DNA from: Niastella sp966212235 | GTDB taxonomy: Bacteria > Bacteroidota > Bacteroidia > Chitinophagales > Chitinophagaceae | Reading direction: 5' to 3' | Assembly (NCBI GenBank): GCA_966212235.1 | Contig: CBIHPP010000024.1 | Location: 1-64,000, forward strand | DNA: 64,000 nt | Part shown: positions 43,853-52,338 of the stretch, piece after piece | Layout of the letters: the number at the start of each line of letters is the position of its first letter | How positions within the stretch are numbered: the stretch's first letter is position 1 | Program-made: the position numbers and the translations under genes | The notes under the pieces: model-generated | Seen by the model: the letters and a program-made list of their open reading frames with translations, nothing else | Databases searched by the model: none | What the model was told of the DNA's origin: nothing

Positions 43853-44638
43853 TTATGTGTCCGTTGTTACTTTGTCCCACTCCTGGCTCCTGAATTTTAT
43901 AAGCCAGTTTAAAGAATAATGTCTTTCGTAAACAACACTTTTGTCAAGTCCGCTGGGTGCTGGTTCGTTTTTGACTCTTGCATTTACACAGGCCCAATCA
44001 AGACGCAAAATCAGGTCTGCCTGATCAAGCATTTCGGCTTTGCTTCTCAGTTTTGCATTATCTCTAAATTCTTTTTCTGTTCTAGAGAACAGATGTTTTA
44101 CGTCGTCTCCAACATTACAAACTTCATTAGGATATTTTAAAATATCAATGTAACCCAATGCCCAAAGCATTACATGGTAACTTTCAGCTCTCCAATTTGC
44201 GTCAGTCATTTGTTGTTCGGTTGGGTTGTCGGCCAATGCAAATTCTTTTTCTGCAGCGGTAAGTTTTGGCATGACATTATATTTTTTGTCAAACCCTGCT
44301 AATATTTTCTTGTCTGCTTTTTCACTTTTAAGTTCTAAATAACAAAGTGCAATGGCCCTGTCAATAATTTCGTCCTTTGTCCTAATTGTTATTTTTTCCT
44401 CCGGATCAACAAACAGAGCGGTCGGGTTTTTATAAACAGGAATGTTCTTTGATTTACAAAATTCCTCCGATTTCGTCCGTCTTTCAAGTTGATCCTTTGT
44501 TGCTGTAATATTCTCAACAGGTATTGTCATTGGTTCGCTTGTTGAATTGTCGGAAGTCGTGTTGTTAGCATTATTTGGTCCACAACCCAAAAGTGTCGCC
44601 AGGAATCCCATAGTCAATATAGCTGTTAGTCGTATCAT
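43853..44638 (-). CDS. DUF4272 lipoprotein
   Basis: 261 residues. The signal peptide ends in a lipobox (ATLLGCGPN). From about residue 50 the sequence follows DUF4272: RRTKSEEFCKSKNIPVYKN, RTKDEIIDRAIALCYLEL, WALGYIDILKYPNEVC, EMLDQADLILRLDWACVNAR and ending YSLNWLIKFRSQEWDKVTTD. DUF4272 proteins are usually cytoplasmic and of unknown or immunity-related role, so the lipoprotein form is unusual. A boundary motif lies on each side. Confidence 0.85.
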   Translation of the reverse strand: MIRLTAILTMGFLATLLGCGPNNANNTTSDNSTSEPMTIPVENITATKDQLERRTKSEEFCKSKNIPVYKNPTALFVDPEEKITIRTKDEIIDRAIALCYLELKSEKADKKILAGFDKKYNVMPKLTAAEKEFALADNPTEQQMTDANWRAESYHVMLWALGYIDILKYPNEVCNVGDDVKHLFSRTEKEFRDNAKLRSKAEMLDQADLILRLDWACVNARVKNEPAPSGLDKSVVYERHYSLNWLIKFRSQEWDKVTTDT

Positions 44639-44738
44639 TTTATCTTATTAAAAAAGCTGAACATATAAAGTAGCAAGTGGAAATTTTGTAATCAAATTCT
44701 GTAGACAATATATAATATTTATCTTAACCACACAACCT

Positions 44739-44756
44739 GCTATAAACGTTATTTCG
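44739..44756 (-). other. cassette boundary (AATAACGTTTATAGC)
   Basis: CGAAATAACGTTTATAGC on the minus strand lies just past the methyltransferase stop and 100 bp upstream of the DUF4272 gene. The 3' remnant at 38755 is followed by an equivalent CGAATCGTTAGC at the same place. Confidence 0.35.
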
Positions 44757-44766
44757 TTCCCCTGTG

Positions 44767-45522
44767 CTAAACATACCATCTGCCGGCATATAACCTTGTA
44801 TCGTAGGTAATGGTGATGATCCCTGCCTGTTGGTATTTATCAAAAAGCTCTTTGAGATCAGCTATCATAACCTCATACCCCGGCTCGCCCTGCAGAGGTA
44901 TATACGAGGAAGATAATAATCTTCCCTTCAAACCCTCAAAATCAAACACCTGCTGGTTATTAAATACTTTCAATTCCATGGGTGCCGGAGCAAAAAATGC
45001 AGCAATGTCATCTGCTTCGATATTACGGTGCTTTACCTGTACATAATCTTTACCGTACCTGTTGATCAATACTTCGTACTCCTGCTCAAATGCAGCGTCT
45101 ATTCTCCGCTCGTTCCATACCAGCGCCACAAGTCCATGCGTTTTCAGTATCCGGGTAAATTCCGTCTTGCTTTTTTCAGCATTGAACCAATGAAAAGCCT
45201 GTCCTGCCATGATCGCATCTACCCTATTATCGGGAAGTGTTGTATTTTCAGCAGTACCAGGAACAGCCGTAAAACTGGGATAATCATTCAACAATGTTGT
45301 TGCTTTCGCCAGCATGGGCTCGTTGGGTTCCACGGCATACACCGCGTACCCGGCATTCAGGAACAGCTTTGTCAATATACCAGTGCCGGCGCCCACATCC
45401 GCAATGGTGCCTGATGTAAAATCAAACCGTTCCTGCAAATAAGTCACCATAGCGGCAGGGTAATGCGGGCGGTATTTTACATAATCCTCTACCCTGTTAC
45501 CGAATCTTTGGGTATTGTCCAT
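44767..45522 (-). CDS. class I SAM-dependent methyltransferase
   Basis: 251 residues from MDNTQRFGNR. The start SRFGNRVEDYVKYRPHYP-like NRVEDYVKYRPHYPAAMV is typical of UbiE/TAM-like methyltransferases. Motif I is IADVGAGTGILTKLF, the acidic loop YAVEPNEPM, and motif post-I MAGQAFHWFN. Substrate unknown, probably a small molecule. The C-terminal peptide YDTRLYAGRW is repeated as a remnant at 38755, so a paralogous copy once stood there. Confidence 0.9.
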   Translation of the reverse strand: MDNTQRFGNRVEDYVKYRPHYPAAMVTYLQERFDFTSGTIADVGAGTGILTKLFLNAGYAVYAVEPNEPMLAKATTLLNDYPSFTAVPGTAENTTLPDNRVDAIMAGQAFHWFNAEKSKTEFTRILKTHGLVALVWNERRIDAAFEQEYEVLINRYGKDYVQVKHRNIEADDIAAFFAPAPMELKVFNNQQVFDFEGLKGRLLSSSYIPLQGEPGYEVMIADLKELFDKYQQAGIITITYDTRLYAGRWYV

Positions 45523-45699
45523 AAAATAAAGGTACAAATGGCTGTTTTATTCTGCTGTCAGTAATTGCTCAAAGAAAGCACCAGCTTTATTCTTTCTATC
45601 TACAAAATGTAGTTCCAGAATCCAATGTCTTTTGTTTCCATATTTGTCTAATTGAAGTATGTCATATAGCCAAATCGCTTATTAGGCGCATTTAACTTG

Positions 45700-46332
45700 T
45701 TATGCTAATTCTTCGTTGATTAATTCAAATTCATTTCCATCGTCATCGATAGCGTAAATAATCACTGAGTCAAAAGCATCGTCAAATGCATCTTGTAAGT
45801 TTAATGCCAATCCAGTCTCTAGTTGTATTTGTCCATTAGGAGTTGCTGATTCCAGCAATTCTTGTTTTGTTCCTTCATTGTAGAACGCAAGAAATACTAT
45901 TTTAAATTTGTCTGCTTTGTTTTTTGATCTATATAGCTTGTTCGGATTTCTATCGACATTTTTTTGATCCTGGTAGGTGTTGCTAATAAGACCGTCCCAT
46001 CCATGAAGCATTTTATCAAACAGCAGGATCTCTTCCTTACTATCTGGATCGATAGCGATTAGCTTTTGCACACCTTTATCAGCGGCTATAATCGTTTTAT
46101 CGTTCATTAAATCGCCGTAATACTTAACTTCGAAATGTCGGTTTTGTGTTGTTGAGATTAGCTGTCCGATCCATTGAATATTTGGTTGTTTGATTTTGAA
46201 TTTACCAACGATGTCTACAGACAGATGTGTTAAATGTTTTCGTAAGTACTTCGGCCCTTGAAGTTTAAGCAAGTCTTGTTGAATTTGGCCTTGCCTGTTA
46301 TCTTTTTTCTTGAATAAATTGAATAGCCCCAT
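45700..46332 (-). CDS. hypothetical protein
   Basis: 210 residues with the N-terminus MGLFNLFKKKDNR typical of many small cytoplasmic unknown proteins. No family recognised. The C-terminal 60 residues are beta-rich and acidic (AFDDAFDSVIIYAIDDDGNE). The start lies 30 bp after the boundary CACGTTGCGCGCGGGG. The 45523-45699 gap to the methyltransferase contains GCATAAC near the stop but no clear stem. Confidence 0.7.
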   Translation of the reverse strand: MGLFNLFKKKDNRQGQIQQDLLKLQGPKYLRKHLTHLSVDIVGKFKIKQPNIQWIGQLISTTQNRHFEVKYYGDLMNDKTIIAADKGVQKLIAIDPDSKEEILLFDKMLHGWDGLISNTYQDQKNVDRNPNKLYRSKNKADKFKIVFLAFYNEGTKQELLESATPNGQIQLETGLALNLQDAFDDAFDSVIIYAIDDDGNEFELINEELA

Positions 46333-46355
46333 ATGAAAAGATTTTATTATTGCCC

Positions 46356-46372
46356 CGCGCGCAACGTGCTCA
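46356..46372 (-). other. cassette boundary (GAGCACGTTGCGCGC)
   Basis: GAGCACGTTGCGCGC on the minus strand sits between the stop of the 46380 gene and the start of the 45700 gene. GTTGCGC is alternating purine/pyrimidine after GTT, as in GTTATAT, GTTGTGC and GTTATGT elsewhere in the window. Confidence 0.35.
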
Positions 46373-46379
46373 GCTCATG

Positions 46380-46763
46380 TTATTGAAGCGCTTGAAGCCA
46401 GCATGAATCCTGTCCTGGCAATCTTTTGAGATGAAATTTTTCTCCGTCAAAATAATCAATTTGATTTTTCAAGTCGTCAATCCACAAGGGATTCCCATGA
46501 ACGATACAAATGACAGAAAATCGCTCAGCTTTAAGAAGTTTTCCCGTAAGGCCATCGTACACATTGAGGAACGCATTGTTTTTGTGATCGTATACTTTAG
46601 CTTGACACCAATAGCCACCAATGTTACCTTTTACAAAAAATGCATCGCTCGGAATATTCTTTCTTTTAGAGACTGAATCTTCGTCATTATGTTTGTAAGC
46701 ACACGAAGTAAATACTATAACTAGCAAGAAAAGAAGTGATTTCACTGATATAAGTTTACGCAC
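46380..46763 (-). CDS. small lipoprotein
   Basis: 127 residues from a GTG at 46763 that lies inside the boundary motif GTTGTGCG; a start farther in would shorten the signal peptide. The lipobox is FTSCAYK. The mature domain is short and beta-rich (GGYWCQAKVYDHKNNAFLNV). No family recognised. Anchored lipoprotein by sequence. Confidence 0.65.
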   Translation of the reverse strand: MRKLISVKSLLFLLVIVFTSCAYKHNDEDSVSKRKNIPSDAFFVKGNIGGYWCQAKVYDHKNNAFLNVYDGLTGKLLKAERFSVICIVHGNPLWIDDLKNQIDYFDGEKFHLKRLPGQDSCWLQALQ

Positions 46764-46835
46764 AACGTTTTTTTGGTTGTTTCCAATTTTCCAATCGTAC
46801 TCAATGCGAAGCAGAAAACTGCTGTTATGTACCGC
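46759..46835 (-). other. attC-like site between two lipoprotein genes
   Basis: On the minus strand GCGGTACATAAC (R''-like) comes directly at the stop of the 46825 gene, followed by the hairpin AGCAGTTTTCTGCT, the stem GATTGGAAAATTGG and finally AACGTTGTGC (R'-like) at the start of the 46380 gene. At 75 bp, this is the most attC-like layout in the 38-53 kb region. Confidence 0.45.
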
Positions 46836-47823
46836 TTTTCTCTGTCGGAGTGCTTGAAAAAACAGGTTTTAGTAATCCGTCGTAAATAGTCGCGGGATAC
46901 AGTTTAAGTGCCTGTTGCAGATAGTCCGAATGGTAAATTGATTGCATGCCTTTTGCTTCGTTCAAAACAAATTTCAACAGTTGTCTGGAAGGCTGGTCTT
47001 TGTATTGAACAATAGCCTGGTAAAGCAACTGCAATCGTTCATCATTGCCACCGTTATCCTTTGTCACGTCGTGTCTAAGTGCCTGTTGTAAAACAGGAAA
47101 AAAGGAAGCGTCAGGAAAGTTCCGAACTGCAGCAAAACCATACCTCTGGCTGTTTGGGTCTTTAAGTAATTGTTCAATCAAAGGTTTGTCTTGCTGTTTT
47201 CTATATTTTGATAAGGCTACTACAGCCACTTTATTATTTTCCTCAGTCGCTATTTGCCTAATCCGTGTATAATACTTTTCGATAGGCTCGATTTCGGAGA
47301 GCATCTTGTCTCTTGCATCCAGCTTGTTATCGCTATCAAAAAGTAACAAACTGTCGATTGTCGCTTTTTGCGCCTCGTTCAATTGGTGGAACTTACCATT
47401 ACCTCTTATCTCTGTAATTATTTCAAGGAAAAAGTCACCTGCTTTTTGCGAACCGCCTAAACAGCCATACAAGGTATATACAGTAGCTGTGTCAGAAAGG
47501 TGTTGTACAACAATCGAAAACAGATCAGTTGTGCTTCTTGCAGCCAGGGCCTGAAAAGCATAACAGCGAACCACTGCATTTGTGTTATTAGTTAAGGTTA
47601 ACAGCTCTTTGTCTGTTCCCTTTGAACGTAATACCTCATACCTGTCCCACTGCCTGGGACGTTCAGCAGCGATGCCAACCGCACCACCCATCAAAACATT
47701 GGTCTTTGCAATGTCTCTTACGACTTCACTGATCGATGCCGACGAGAGTTTATCCTGTTTTCCTTTGCAAGCAAACAATCCAACAAGAACAGCAAAAACT
47801 AATATAACAGCAGCAAACCGCAT
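46825..47823 (-). CDS. HEAT-repeat-like lipoprotein
   Basis: 332 residues. The signal peptide ends in a lipobox (GLFACKGK). The mature part consists of repeated helix pairs of HEAT type (NNTNAVVRCYAFQALAAR, NNKVAVVALSKYRKQQ, SQRYGFAAVRNFPDASFFPV), a protein-binding solenoid. Similar lipoproteins occur in variable regions of Bacteroidota. It starts 50 bp after the stop of the 47874 gene with no boundary motif between, so these two may share one transcript. Confidence 0.78.
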   Translation of the reverse strand: MRFAAVILVFAVLVGLFACKGKQDKLSSASISEVVRDIAKTNVLMGGAVGIAAERPRQWDRYEVLRSKGTDKELLTLTNNTNAVVRCYAFQALAARSTTDLFSIVVQHLSDTATVYTLYGCLGGSQKAGDFFLEIITEIRGNGKFHQLNEAQKATIDSLLLFDSDNKLDARDKMLSEIEPIEKYYTRIRQIATEENNKVAVVALSKYRKQQDKPLIEQLLKDPNSQRYGFAAVRNFPDASFFPVLQQALRHDVTKDNGGNDERLQLLYQAIVQYKDQPSRQLLKFVLNEAKGMQSIYHSDYLQQALKLYPATIYDGLLKPVFSSTPTEKSGT

Positions 47824-47873
47824 ATTGTGTATTGTTTATTCTTAATATTGGTAGCAGATTTAATAAAGAGAAA

Positions 47874-48503
47874 TTATTTGACAATTAATTCTATTGGTTT
47901 TACTTGGTAAACTCTATTCCGAAAATCTCTAACTGTTATTTCTGTAATTAATAATTTGTCTGCCGGTTTTAATTTGTTAAGCAGGATAATAGATTTGTCA
48001 TTGTAACGATTGCCGTCATTAACAGCAGTTTCAATTGTGTCTCCCCGTATTGTTATTATTCTATAGCTCATAATTCTGGAGCCTTCCGCATGTCCTTCTG
48101 AAATGTATGTAAGCGCTATTATACCGCCGATAATTATTATCTCGTCTTTTGAGATTGTCCCTTCTGTATGATTTCCAAGTCGAGCGTGCGTTTCCCTGGT
48201 TTCATAAACATTAATAGGTATAGTATCGACTAAGATGAGTTTCCCTTTTTCTTTTCTGTATACTTTGAAAATTGTATTGACTGGTGAGTCTGGAGTATAG
48301 TATATCCTGCACTTATTTTGAACTATTTCTCCATTATCACATTTGAAGATAATGGAATCGCATGAAGTATTGGGTATAAAGAAGCTGTAACTGTTGTCCC
48401 TTATCGGCCACTTTGCCGATGTTTTTGGTTCATAAAGCACAACTTTTTGACTTAGTAGTTGTCCAGATAATGTCATAAAAAGAATAAAAGCTGCAACCTT
48501 CAT
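47874..48503 (-). CDS. secreted hypothetical protein
   Basis: 209 residues. Signal peptide MKVAAFILFMTLSGQLLSQ. The mature part is beta-rich and ends in strands (KPADKLLITEITVRDFRNRV). It has the look of a periplasmic or cell-surface beta-sandwich, and a GldM-like C-terminal domain is possible. The boundary GTTGGTGG precedes it. First gene of a possible pair with the HEAT-like lipoprotein. Confidence 0.75.
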   Translation of the reverse strand: MKVAAFILFMTLSGQLLSQKVVLYEPKTSAKWPIRDNSYSFFIPNTSCDSIIFKCDNGEIVQNKCRIYYTPDSPVNTIFKVYRKEKGKLILVDTIPINVYETRETHARLGNHTEGTISKDEIIIIGGIIALTYISEGHAEGSRIMSYRIITIRGDTIETAVNDGNRYNDKSIILLNKLKPADKLLITEITVRDFRNRVYQVKPIELIVK

Positions 48504-48531
48504 AGATTTAGGAATTAAGGTCTTTAAAATT

Positions 48532-48559
48532 CCACCAACGTTATATTTCCGCTAAAAGC
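48532..48559 (-). other. cassette boundary (GCGGAAATATAACGTTGG)
   Basis: AGCGGAAATATAACGTTGG on the minus strand has relatives at 49757-49771 and 52949-52963 (AGCGGGAATATAATGTTGG). The downstream start GTTGGTGGAATTTTA resembles GTTGGTTTCAATTTTA at 52934-52949. Confidence 0.4.
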
Positions 48560-48742
48560 AATTTTTTGTATCATCATTACATCAGTTCCTATAAACCAAC
48601 ACATTCCTTACCCTCAGTGAAAAATCCGTTTTAAATCAATTGTATCCACAGCTTCGCCACATCAATCACAGCATGGCAACAAATCAAAACGGGTGGAATA
48701 CTACAAGAGTGGTTGATGTTAACCTAACGATCTCCCGGCGCC

Positions 48743-48790
48743 GAGATTACTAAAATTTGATGAAGAACCGAAGGTGTTTTCTCTTTTTTT
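48743..48790. repeat. repeat copy shared with 1229-1278
   Basis: CTCCCGGCGCCGAGATTACTAAAATT and the following GAAGGTGTTTTC correspond to 1229-1278, here with an acceptor-like CTCCCGGCGCC in front. A displaced tRNA 3' flank is likely. The 48560-48994 gap holds no gene; a palindrome lies at 48914-48936. Confidence 0.4.
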
Positions 48791-48913
48791 GAACGTTTTA
48801 TGAAATTTCAGCATTCGGGTATGCCCGGGAACAGCCTGAAAAACTATAACAGGGTGTTTATAATATTGATAATCATCTGTTTGTCAATATTTCTGAAATG
48901 GTAAAGTAAAAAA

Positions 48914-48936
48914 CGGGACCGTCCCGATAAATCGGA
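48914..48936. repeat. REP-like palindrome
   Basis: CGGGACCGTCCCG is followed by the overlapping TCCCGATAAATCGGA. TCCCGAT-AT-ATCGGGA palindromes are common dispersed repeats in Bacteroidota. It is downstream of the 48995 gene and may also serve as its terminator. Confidence 0.4.
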
Positions 48937-48994
48937 ACAACCCCGAGCAACCCTTTGTAATGACAATTTGTGCCAAATCTATAAGCAGCAGTCG

Positions 48995-49744
48995 TTACTC
49001 GCCATCGTCTTGGGTTACTGTTCTTATCCATTCTGCACCGACAAATTCCCGTTCTGCCGTTTCACCATAGTCAAGGTCAAATATTTCATTTAAAGTTCTG
49101 TCCTTTAAAGTCATTTGTTCTAATGCAACAAGTTTAATGTCGTCAGGCATTTGGTCGCCTGTCAAAAATTGCCAATCTCCGTCTTTGTCATGAACGACAC
49201 GAAGAATCGGTTTGTCAAACGCTAACCATTGCCTTGTCGTGAATATGCATAAATTTCTCGCTTCTCTAAATTTAAAATCTACATTTCTGTCAAGCAATGG
49301 TTGCCGATATTTAAATTCTTCTTCATAGTCTTTGTCCCAAGGAAAATTGTTGTTTCTGTCCGTCCAAACAAACTGCAATGCCGGAAATTCGTCAGAGCTG
49401 TAGTAGTTGATTGCAGTTTCAAAATAATTGCTCAAATAATCTGGATCAACATTTACAAACTGTGTGTCAGAGTTATTGAAAAAGTCGGGATAATTTTTAT
49501 TGGTGGTTATCATTTGTCCCTGCTTTACAAGTTCAGCAACATCATTAATAAGCGCATGCAAGGTTTTTGTGGTGAGCCCAAAACAAATAATTTCAGGATG
49601 TTTAAATTTTTCCCAAAGTCCAATTGAATATGCAAAAGCTGGCAAATAATCTGTCGCTTCAAGAATTATAACTGTCAAGCCATATATTTCAATATTACTT
49701 TCAGTTGGGTCATCGTGTCTGCAATTGTGAGTTTGGTCGGTCAT
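48995..49744 (-). CDS. DUF4262 protein
   Basis: 249 residues. The N-terminal half matches DUF4262: IEIYGLTVIILEATDYLPAF, FAYSIGLWEKFKHPEIICFG and LTTKTLHALINDVAELVK. The C-terminal part includes RRVVHDKDGDWQFLTGDQ-like VVHDKDGDWQFLTGD, a segment seen in DUF2185/DUF4262 immunity-like proteins. Soluble. Likely an orphan immunity or unknown protein; cassette passenger by context. Confidence 0.85.
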   Translation of the reverse strand: MTDQTHNCRHDDPTESNIEIYGLTVIILEATDYLPAFAYSIGLWEKFKHPEIICFGLTTKTLHALINDVAELVKQGQMITTNKNYPDFFNNSDTQFVNVDPDYLSNYFETAINYYSSDEFPALQFVWTDRNNNFPWDKDYEEEFKYRQPLLDRNVDFKFREARNLCIFTTRQWLAFDKPILRVVHDKDGDWQFLTGDQMPDDIKLVALEQMTLKDRTLNEIFDLDYGETAEREFVGAEWIRTVTQDDGE

Positions 49745-49754
49745 TTAGTTGCTG

Positions 49755-49812
49755 CTTATATTATATTCCGCTATTATACGCCAGTTTTTAACGGGAAACA
49801 ATATTTACAAAA
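49755..49812 (-). other. attC-like boundary, copy A
   Basis: On the minus strand ATATTGTTTCCCGTTA and TAGCGGAATATAA are imperfectly complementary around CTGGCGTATAA. It is closely matched by 52943-53002, with both copies lying directly upstream of a minus-strand gene. The 49813-49948 stretch holds no gene. Confidence 0.45.
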
Positions 49813-49948
49813 TAATTATTTTCGACCTGTTTAGCCAAAAAAACGCGGTTATTACCGGTGGTAGTGAAAGTAACAAAATGGTAATGTAGGAGCGAAAAAA
49901 GGGAGGGGTAATGAATAGTAACCTGACGCGGGGCTACATACAATAAAT

Positions 49949-49987
49949 TAAGTAACAGAATCCTTAATAAGACGGTCCTGTTACTTA
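49949..49987 (-). terminator. terminator-like hairpin
   Basis: AAGTAACAG and CTGTTACTT pair across a 19-bp loop just past the stop of the 49997 gene. No strong T-run follows. Confidence 0.4.
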
Positions 49988-49996
49988 ATATATTCA

Positions 49997-50362
49997 TTAA
50001 AGTTTATCGGCAATGTACTCAATGAGTTTTTCGTCGCTCATTTTATTAGAAGTAGATTCTGCTGTTTTACTATTTTTAAATTGTGGCGTAGCCGCCAAAT
50101 AGTGAATAAACTGTTCTTGCGCCTGGCCCGTGCCCGTAACATGTACATAAGTAGCATTTACCATATGTGAAGCTATTTCTTTAAAAAACTTTGCTTGTAT
50201 GGTTTTCTGCTGATTGTTGGAATTCTTTTCATTGGAATTTGGGGAAATTACTTCCCCTTTTATGTGCGCAAGTACAGTTAATGGACCTTCTGTGCTTTCA
50301 CTGCCTACTACTGCTGCATTGTGGTTATCCATCCAAACGCCAAATTGTTTTTGATTGTTCAT
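49997..50362 (-). CDS. small eRF1/host-attachment-like hypothetical protein
   Basis: 121 residues. The start KQFGVWMDNHNAAVVG and the helix-strand FFKEIASHMVNATYVHVTGT with GQAQEQFIHYL recall the bacterial eRF1-group (baeRF/translational machinery protein) domain, as far as memory goes. It might bind ribosomes or RNA. It is downstream of, and on the same strand as, the SnoaL-like gene, with a terminator between. Confidence 0.7.
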   Translation of the reverse strand: MNNQKQFGVWMDNHNAAVVGSESTEGPLTVLAHIKGEVISPNSNEKNSNNQQKTIQAKFFKEIASHMVNATYVHVTGTGQAQEQFIHYLAATPQFKNSKTAESTSNKMSDEKLIEYIADKL

Positions 50363-50417
50363 GATTTTATTTTAATGTACTCCTATTGATCCAATAACCA
50401 TACCGCACCCAAGGGAG

Positions 50418-50461
50418 AAAATAAAAATCAAAAGCCATTCCCCAAAAATGAGAATGGCTTT
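50418..50461 (-). terminator. terminator of the SnoaL-like gene
   Basis: On the minus strand AAAGCCATT and AATGGCTTT form a stem around CTCATTTTTGGGG, followed by a T-rich run (TGATTTTTATTTTC). Confidence 0.7.
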
Positions 50462-50483
50462 GCCTGCTTATGTATGAAGTATG

Positions 50484-51341
50484 TTAAAATTTTCCATTAT
50501 TGTTTTTCCAACTTTCTTTTGCTGCTATTGGTTCAATTACATCCCAATGCTCGGCAATTTTTCCGCCCTCCACTCTGAACAAGTCGTAAAATGAAGTGTG
50601 TTTGCCTGCAAGATATCCTTCGCTAACAACCAAAACAAAATTGCCTTCGCCCAATACTTTATGGATGGCGTCATATTTCATCGTGATGCCTTGCTTTGCC
50701 CATTCCCCCAATGCTTTTCCTAACCCTGAAAGTTGGTCTGGAATATTTGGATTGTGTTGAATGTAGTTGTCACCGTCAAAATAGCCTGTAAGTTTATCCA
50801 TCTTGCCGTTTACCAAAATGTCATCCACAAAATTTCTCACCAATGTCTTGTTGGCTTCTGTTTTGTCAAGATCTTTGATCTCAGTTGCACCGTCAACCAT
50901 TGTGTGTCCGCCTGGATTTGGTTTTGCTGTTTCTTGCAAATTGTCCCAATGCTCCACAATTTTACCACTTTCAAAACGGAAGATATCAAAGCCAATTTTT
51001 GGTCCGAAGAAATTGTAATCTGTATGTGTGAAAACAAAATCACCGTCTTGAAAAGAGCGAACAGTGTTCACTTTTGCAGCGTTTGGCGGTAATGCTTGTA
51101 ACAAAGCTCCAAAACCTGCGAGCCCGTCTGCTACACCTAAATTGTGCTGAATGTATTTGTTTGGATTGATGTACCCAACAGGCTCCGTTGCTCCTGTTTC
51201 GATTGCTTTTAGCAGGCTTACTACTTTTTGTTTGTTTTCCATTTTTGATAAATTTGTTGTTGAAATAGAGTTATGACTGGTATGACAAGAAGATAACCCA
51301 ACTCCTAAAATTATAGCTGCACTTAAGGTTGTTTTGTTCAT
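50484..51341 (-). CDS. lipoprotein with two SnoaL-like domains
   Basis: 285 residues. The signal peptide ends in a lipobox (GLSSCHTS). Two SnoaL/NTF2-like domains follow (about 35-140 and 160-275), each with YIQHN near its start and DIFRFESGKIVEHWDNLQ or DLFRVEGGKIAEHWDVIE at the end. The pair is a tandem duplication of the cone-shaped fold that holds small hydrophobic ligands. The AraC regulator gene lies 83 bp upstream on the same strand, so it may control this gene. Confidence 0.88.
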   Translation of the reverse strand: MNKTTLSAAIILGVGLSSCHTSHNSISTTNLSKMENKQKVVSLLKAIETGATEPVGYINPNKYIQHNLGVADGLAGFGALLQALPPNAAKVNTVRSFQDGDFVFTHTDYNFFGPKIGFDIFRFESGKIVEHWDNLQETAKPNPGGHTMVDGATEIKDLDKTEANKTLVRNFVDDILVNGKMDKLTGYFDGDNYIQHNPNIPDQLSGLGKALGEWAKQGITMKYDAIHKVLGEGNFVLVVSEGYLAGKHTSFYDLFRVEGGKIAEHWDVIEPIAAKESWKNNNGKF

Positions 51342-51423
51342 TTTGCTTTGTTTCTATTACAATGCAAAAGTGCAACGAACTGCAAAAATGGAAAAGGTAG
51401 GAATGTGCCTTTAAATGATACTT

Positions 51424-52296
51424 TTACGCCAAGGCGTTTTTTTCTCTGAATTCAGTAGGCGTAACCTTTGAATGTTTCTTAAAATATTTGATAAAATTAG
51501 TTGGCTCTTCAAAGCCTAAATTATAGCCGATTTCTTTAATGCTTTCTGTTGTATGGGCTAAAGTTCTTTTTGCTTCTAACATTATTCTGTCGTCAATTAT
51601 TTCTTTTGGGGATTTGCCTAAAACCTTTGTTGTGGCCTGGTTTAAGCGTTTCTCAGTAATGAGAAGTTGTTTGGCATAATTATTTACCTGCTTCTGTCTT
51701 TTATAGCCTGTTTCCAAAAGGTCTTTAAACAGCATTACATAATCAAGGTCTGCACCTTTTTTAATTTCAGTAAAGTTTTGTTTTCGTCTTTCACGTTCTG
51801 CATGTAGCATAAAATTATGCAGCAGATTTTGCAATATGTCGCCCTGGGAATTATCTTTAATATTTTGCAATTCGTCCGTCATTTGTTGCAATAAGTCAGC
51901 AAATAATTTAAACTGCTTGTTTACCTGAATTTGCGAAACTGAAAACAAGTCGTTGAACAAAATACTGTTTCGTAAAAACCTGGTATCGGTTTCTGTTTTG
52001 CAAAAAAAGCTGTCGGTAAATAAAATAGCTTTCCCTCCAAATTTAGTTTTGTTGTCAAAACGCTGAACGGTGTCCTTGTTTAGAAACAATAAAGTGTTGG
52101 GTTTAATTTTTATTGGGTCGAAGTCAACCAAATGTGTCGGGCTGCCTTGTTGAAACCAAATAATATGATAAAACCCTGTCCTGTGTGGGGTGGTTAAAGT
52201 GTCTTTAAATGTTGCGTACAGTTCAGCTAAGTCCACAATTTCAAACTCTTGCGGAAGTCCTGCCTTGAAGTCGTATTTAATAATGTTTTTTGTCAT
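51424..52296 (-). CDS. AraC family transcriptional regulator
   Basis: 290 residues. An N-terminal cupin-like sensor (GFYHIIWFQQGSPTHLVDFD, PNTLLFLNKDTVQRF) is followed by a C-terminal AraC HTH: VNNYAKQLLITEKRLNQATT and ESIKEIGYNLGFEEPTNFIK YFKKHSKVTPTEFR. It probably binds an effector with the N-terminal domain and activates the neighbouring SnoaL-like lipoprotein gene. DNA target unknown. Confidence 0.92.
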   Translation of the reverse strand: MTKNIIKYDFKAGLPQEFEIVDLAELYATFKDTLTTPHRTGFYHIIWFQQGSPTHLVDFDPIKIKPNTLLFLNKDTVQRFDNKTKFGGKAILFTDSFFCKTETDTRFLRNSILFNDLFSVSQIQVNKQFKLFADLLQQMTDELQNIKDNSQGDILQNLLHNFMLHAERERRKQNFTEIKKGADLDYVMLFKDLLETGYKRQKQVNNYAKQLLITEKRLNQATTKVLGKSPKEIIDDRIMLEAKRTLAHTTESIKEIGYNLGFEEPTNFIKYFKKHSKVTPTEFREKNALA

Positions 52297-52338
52297 TTGC
52301 AGACCACTTGCGGCAATTAACTGTCGGTTGCAGTTTTC

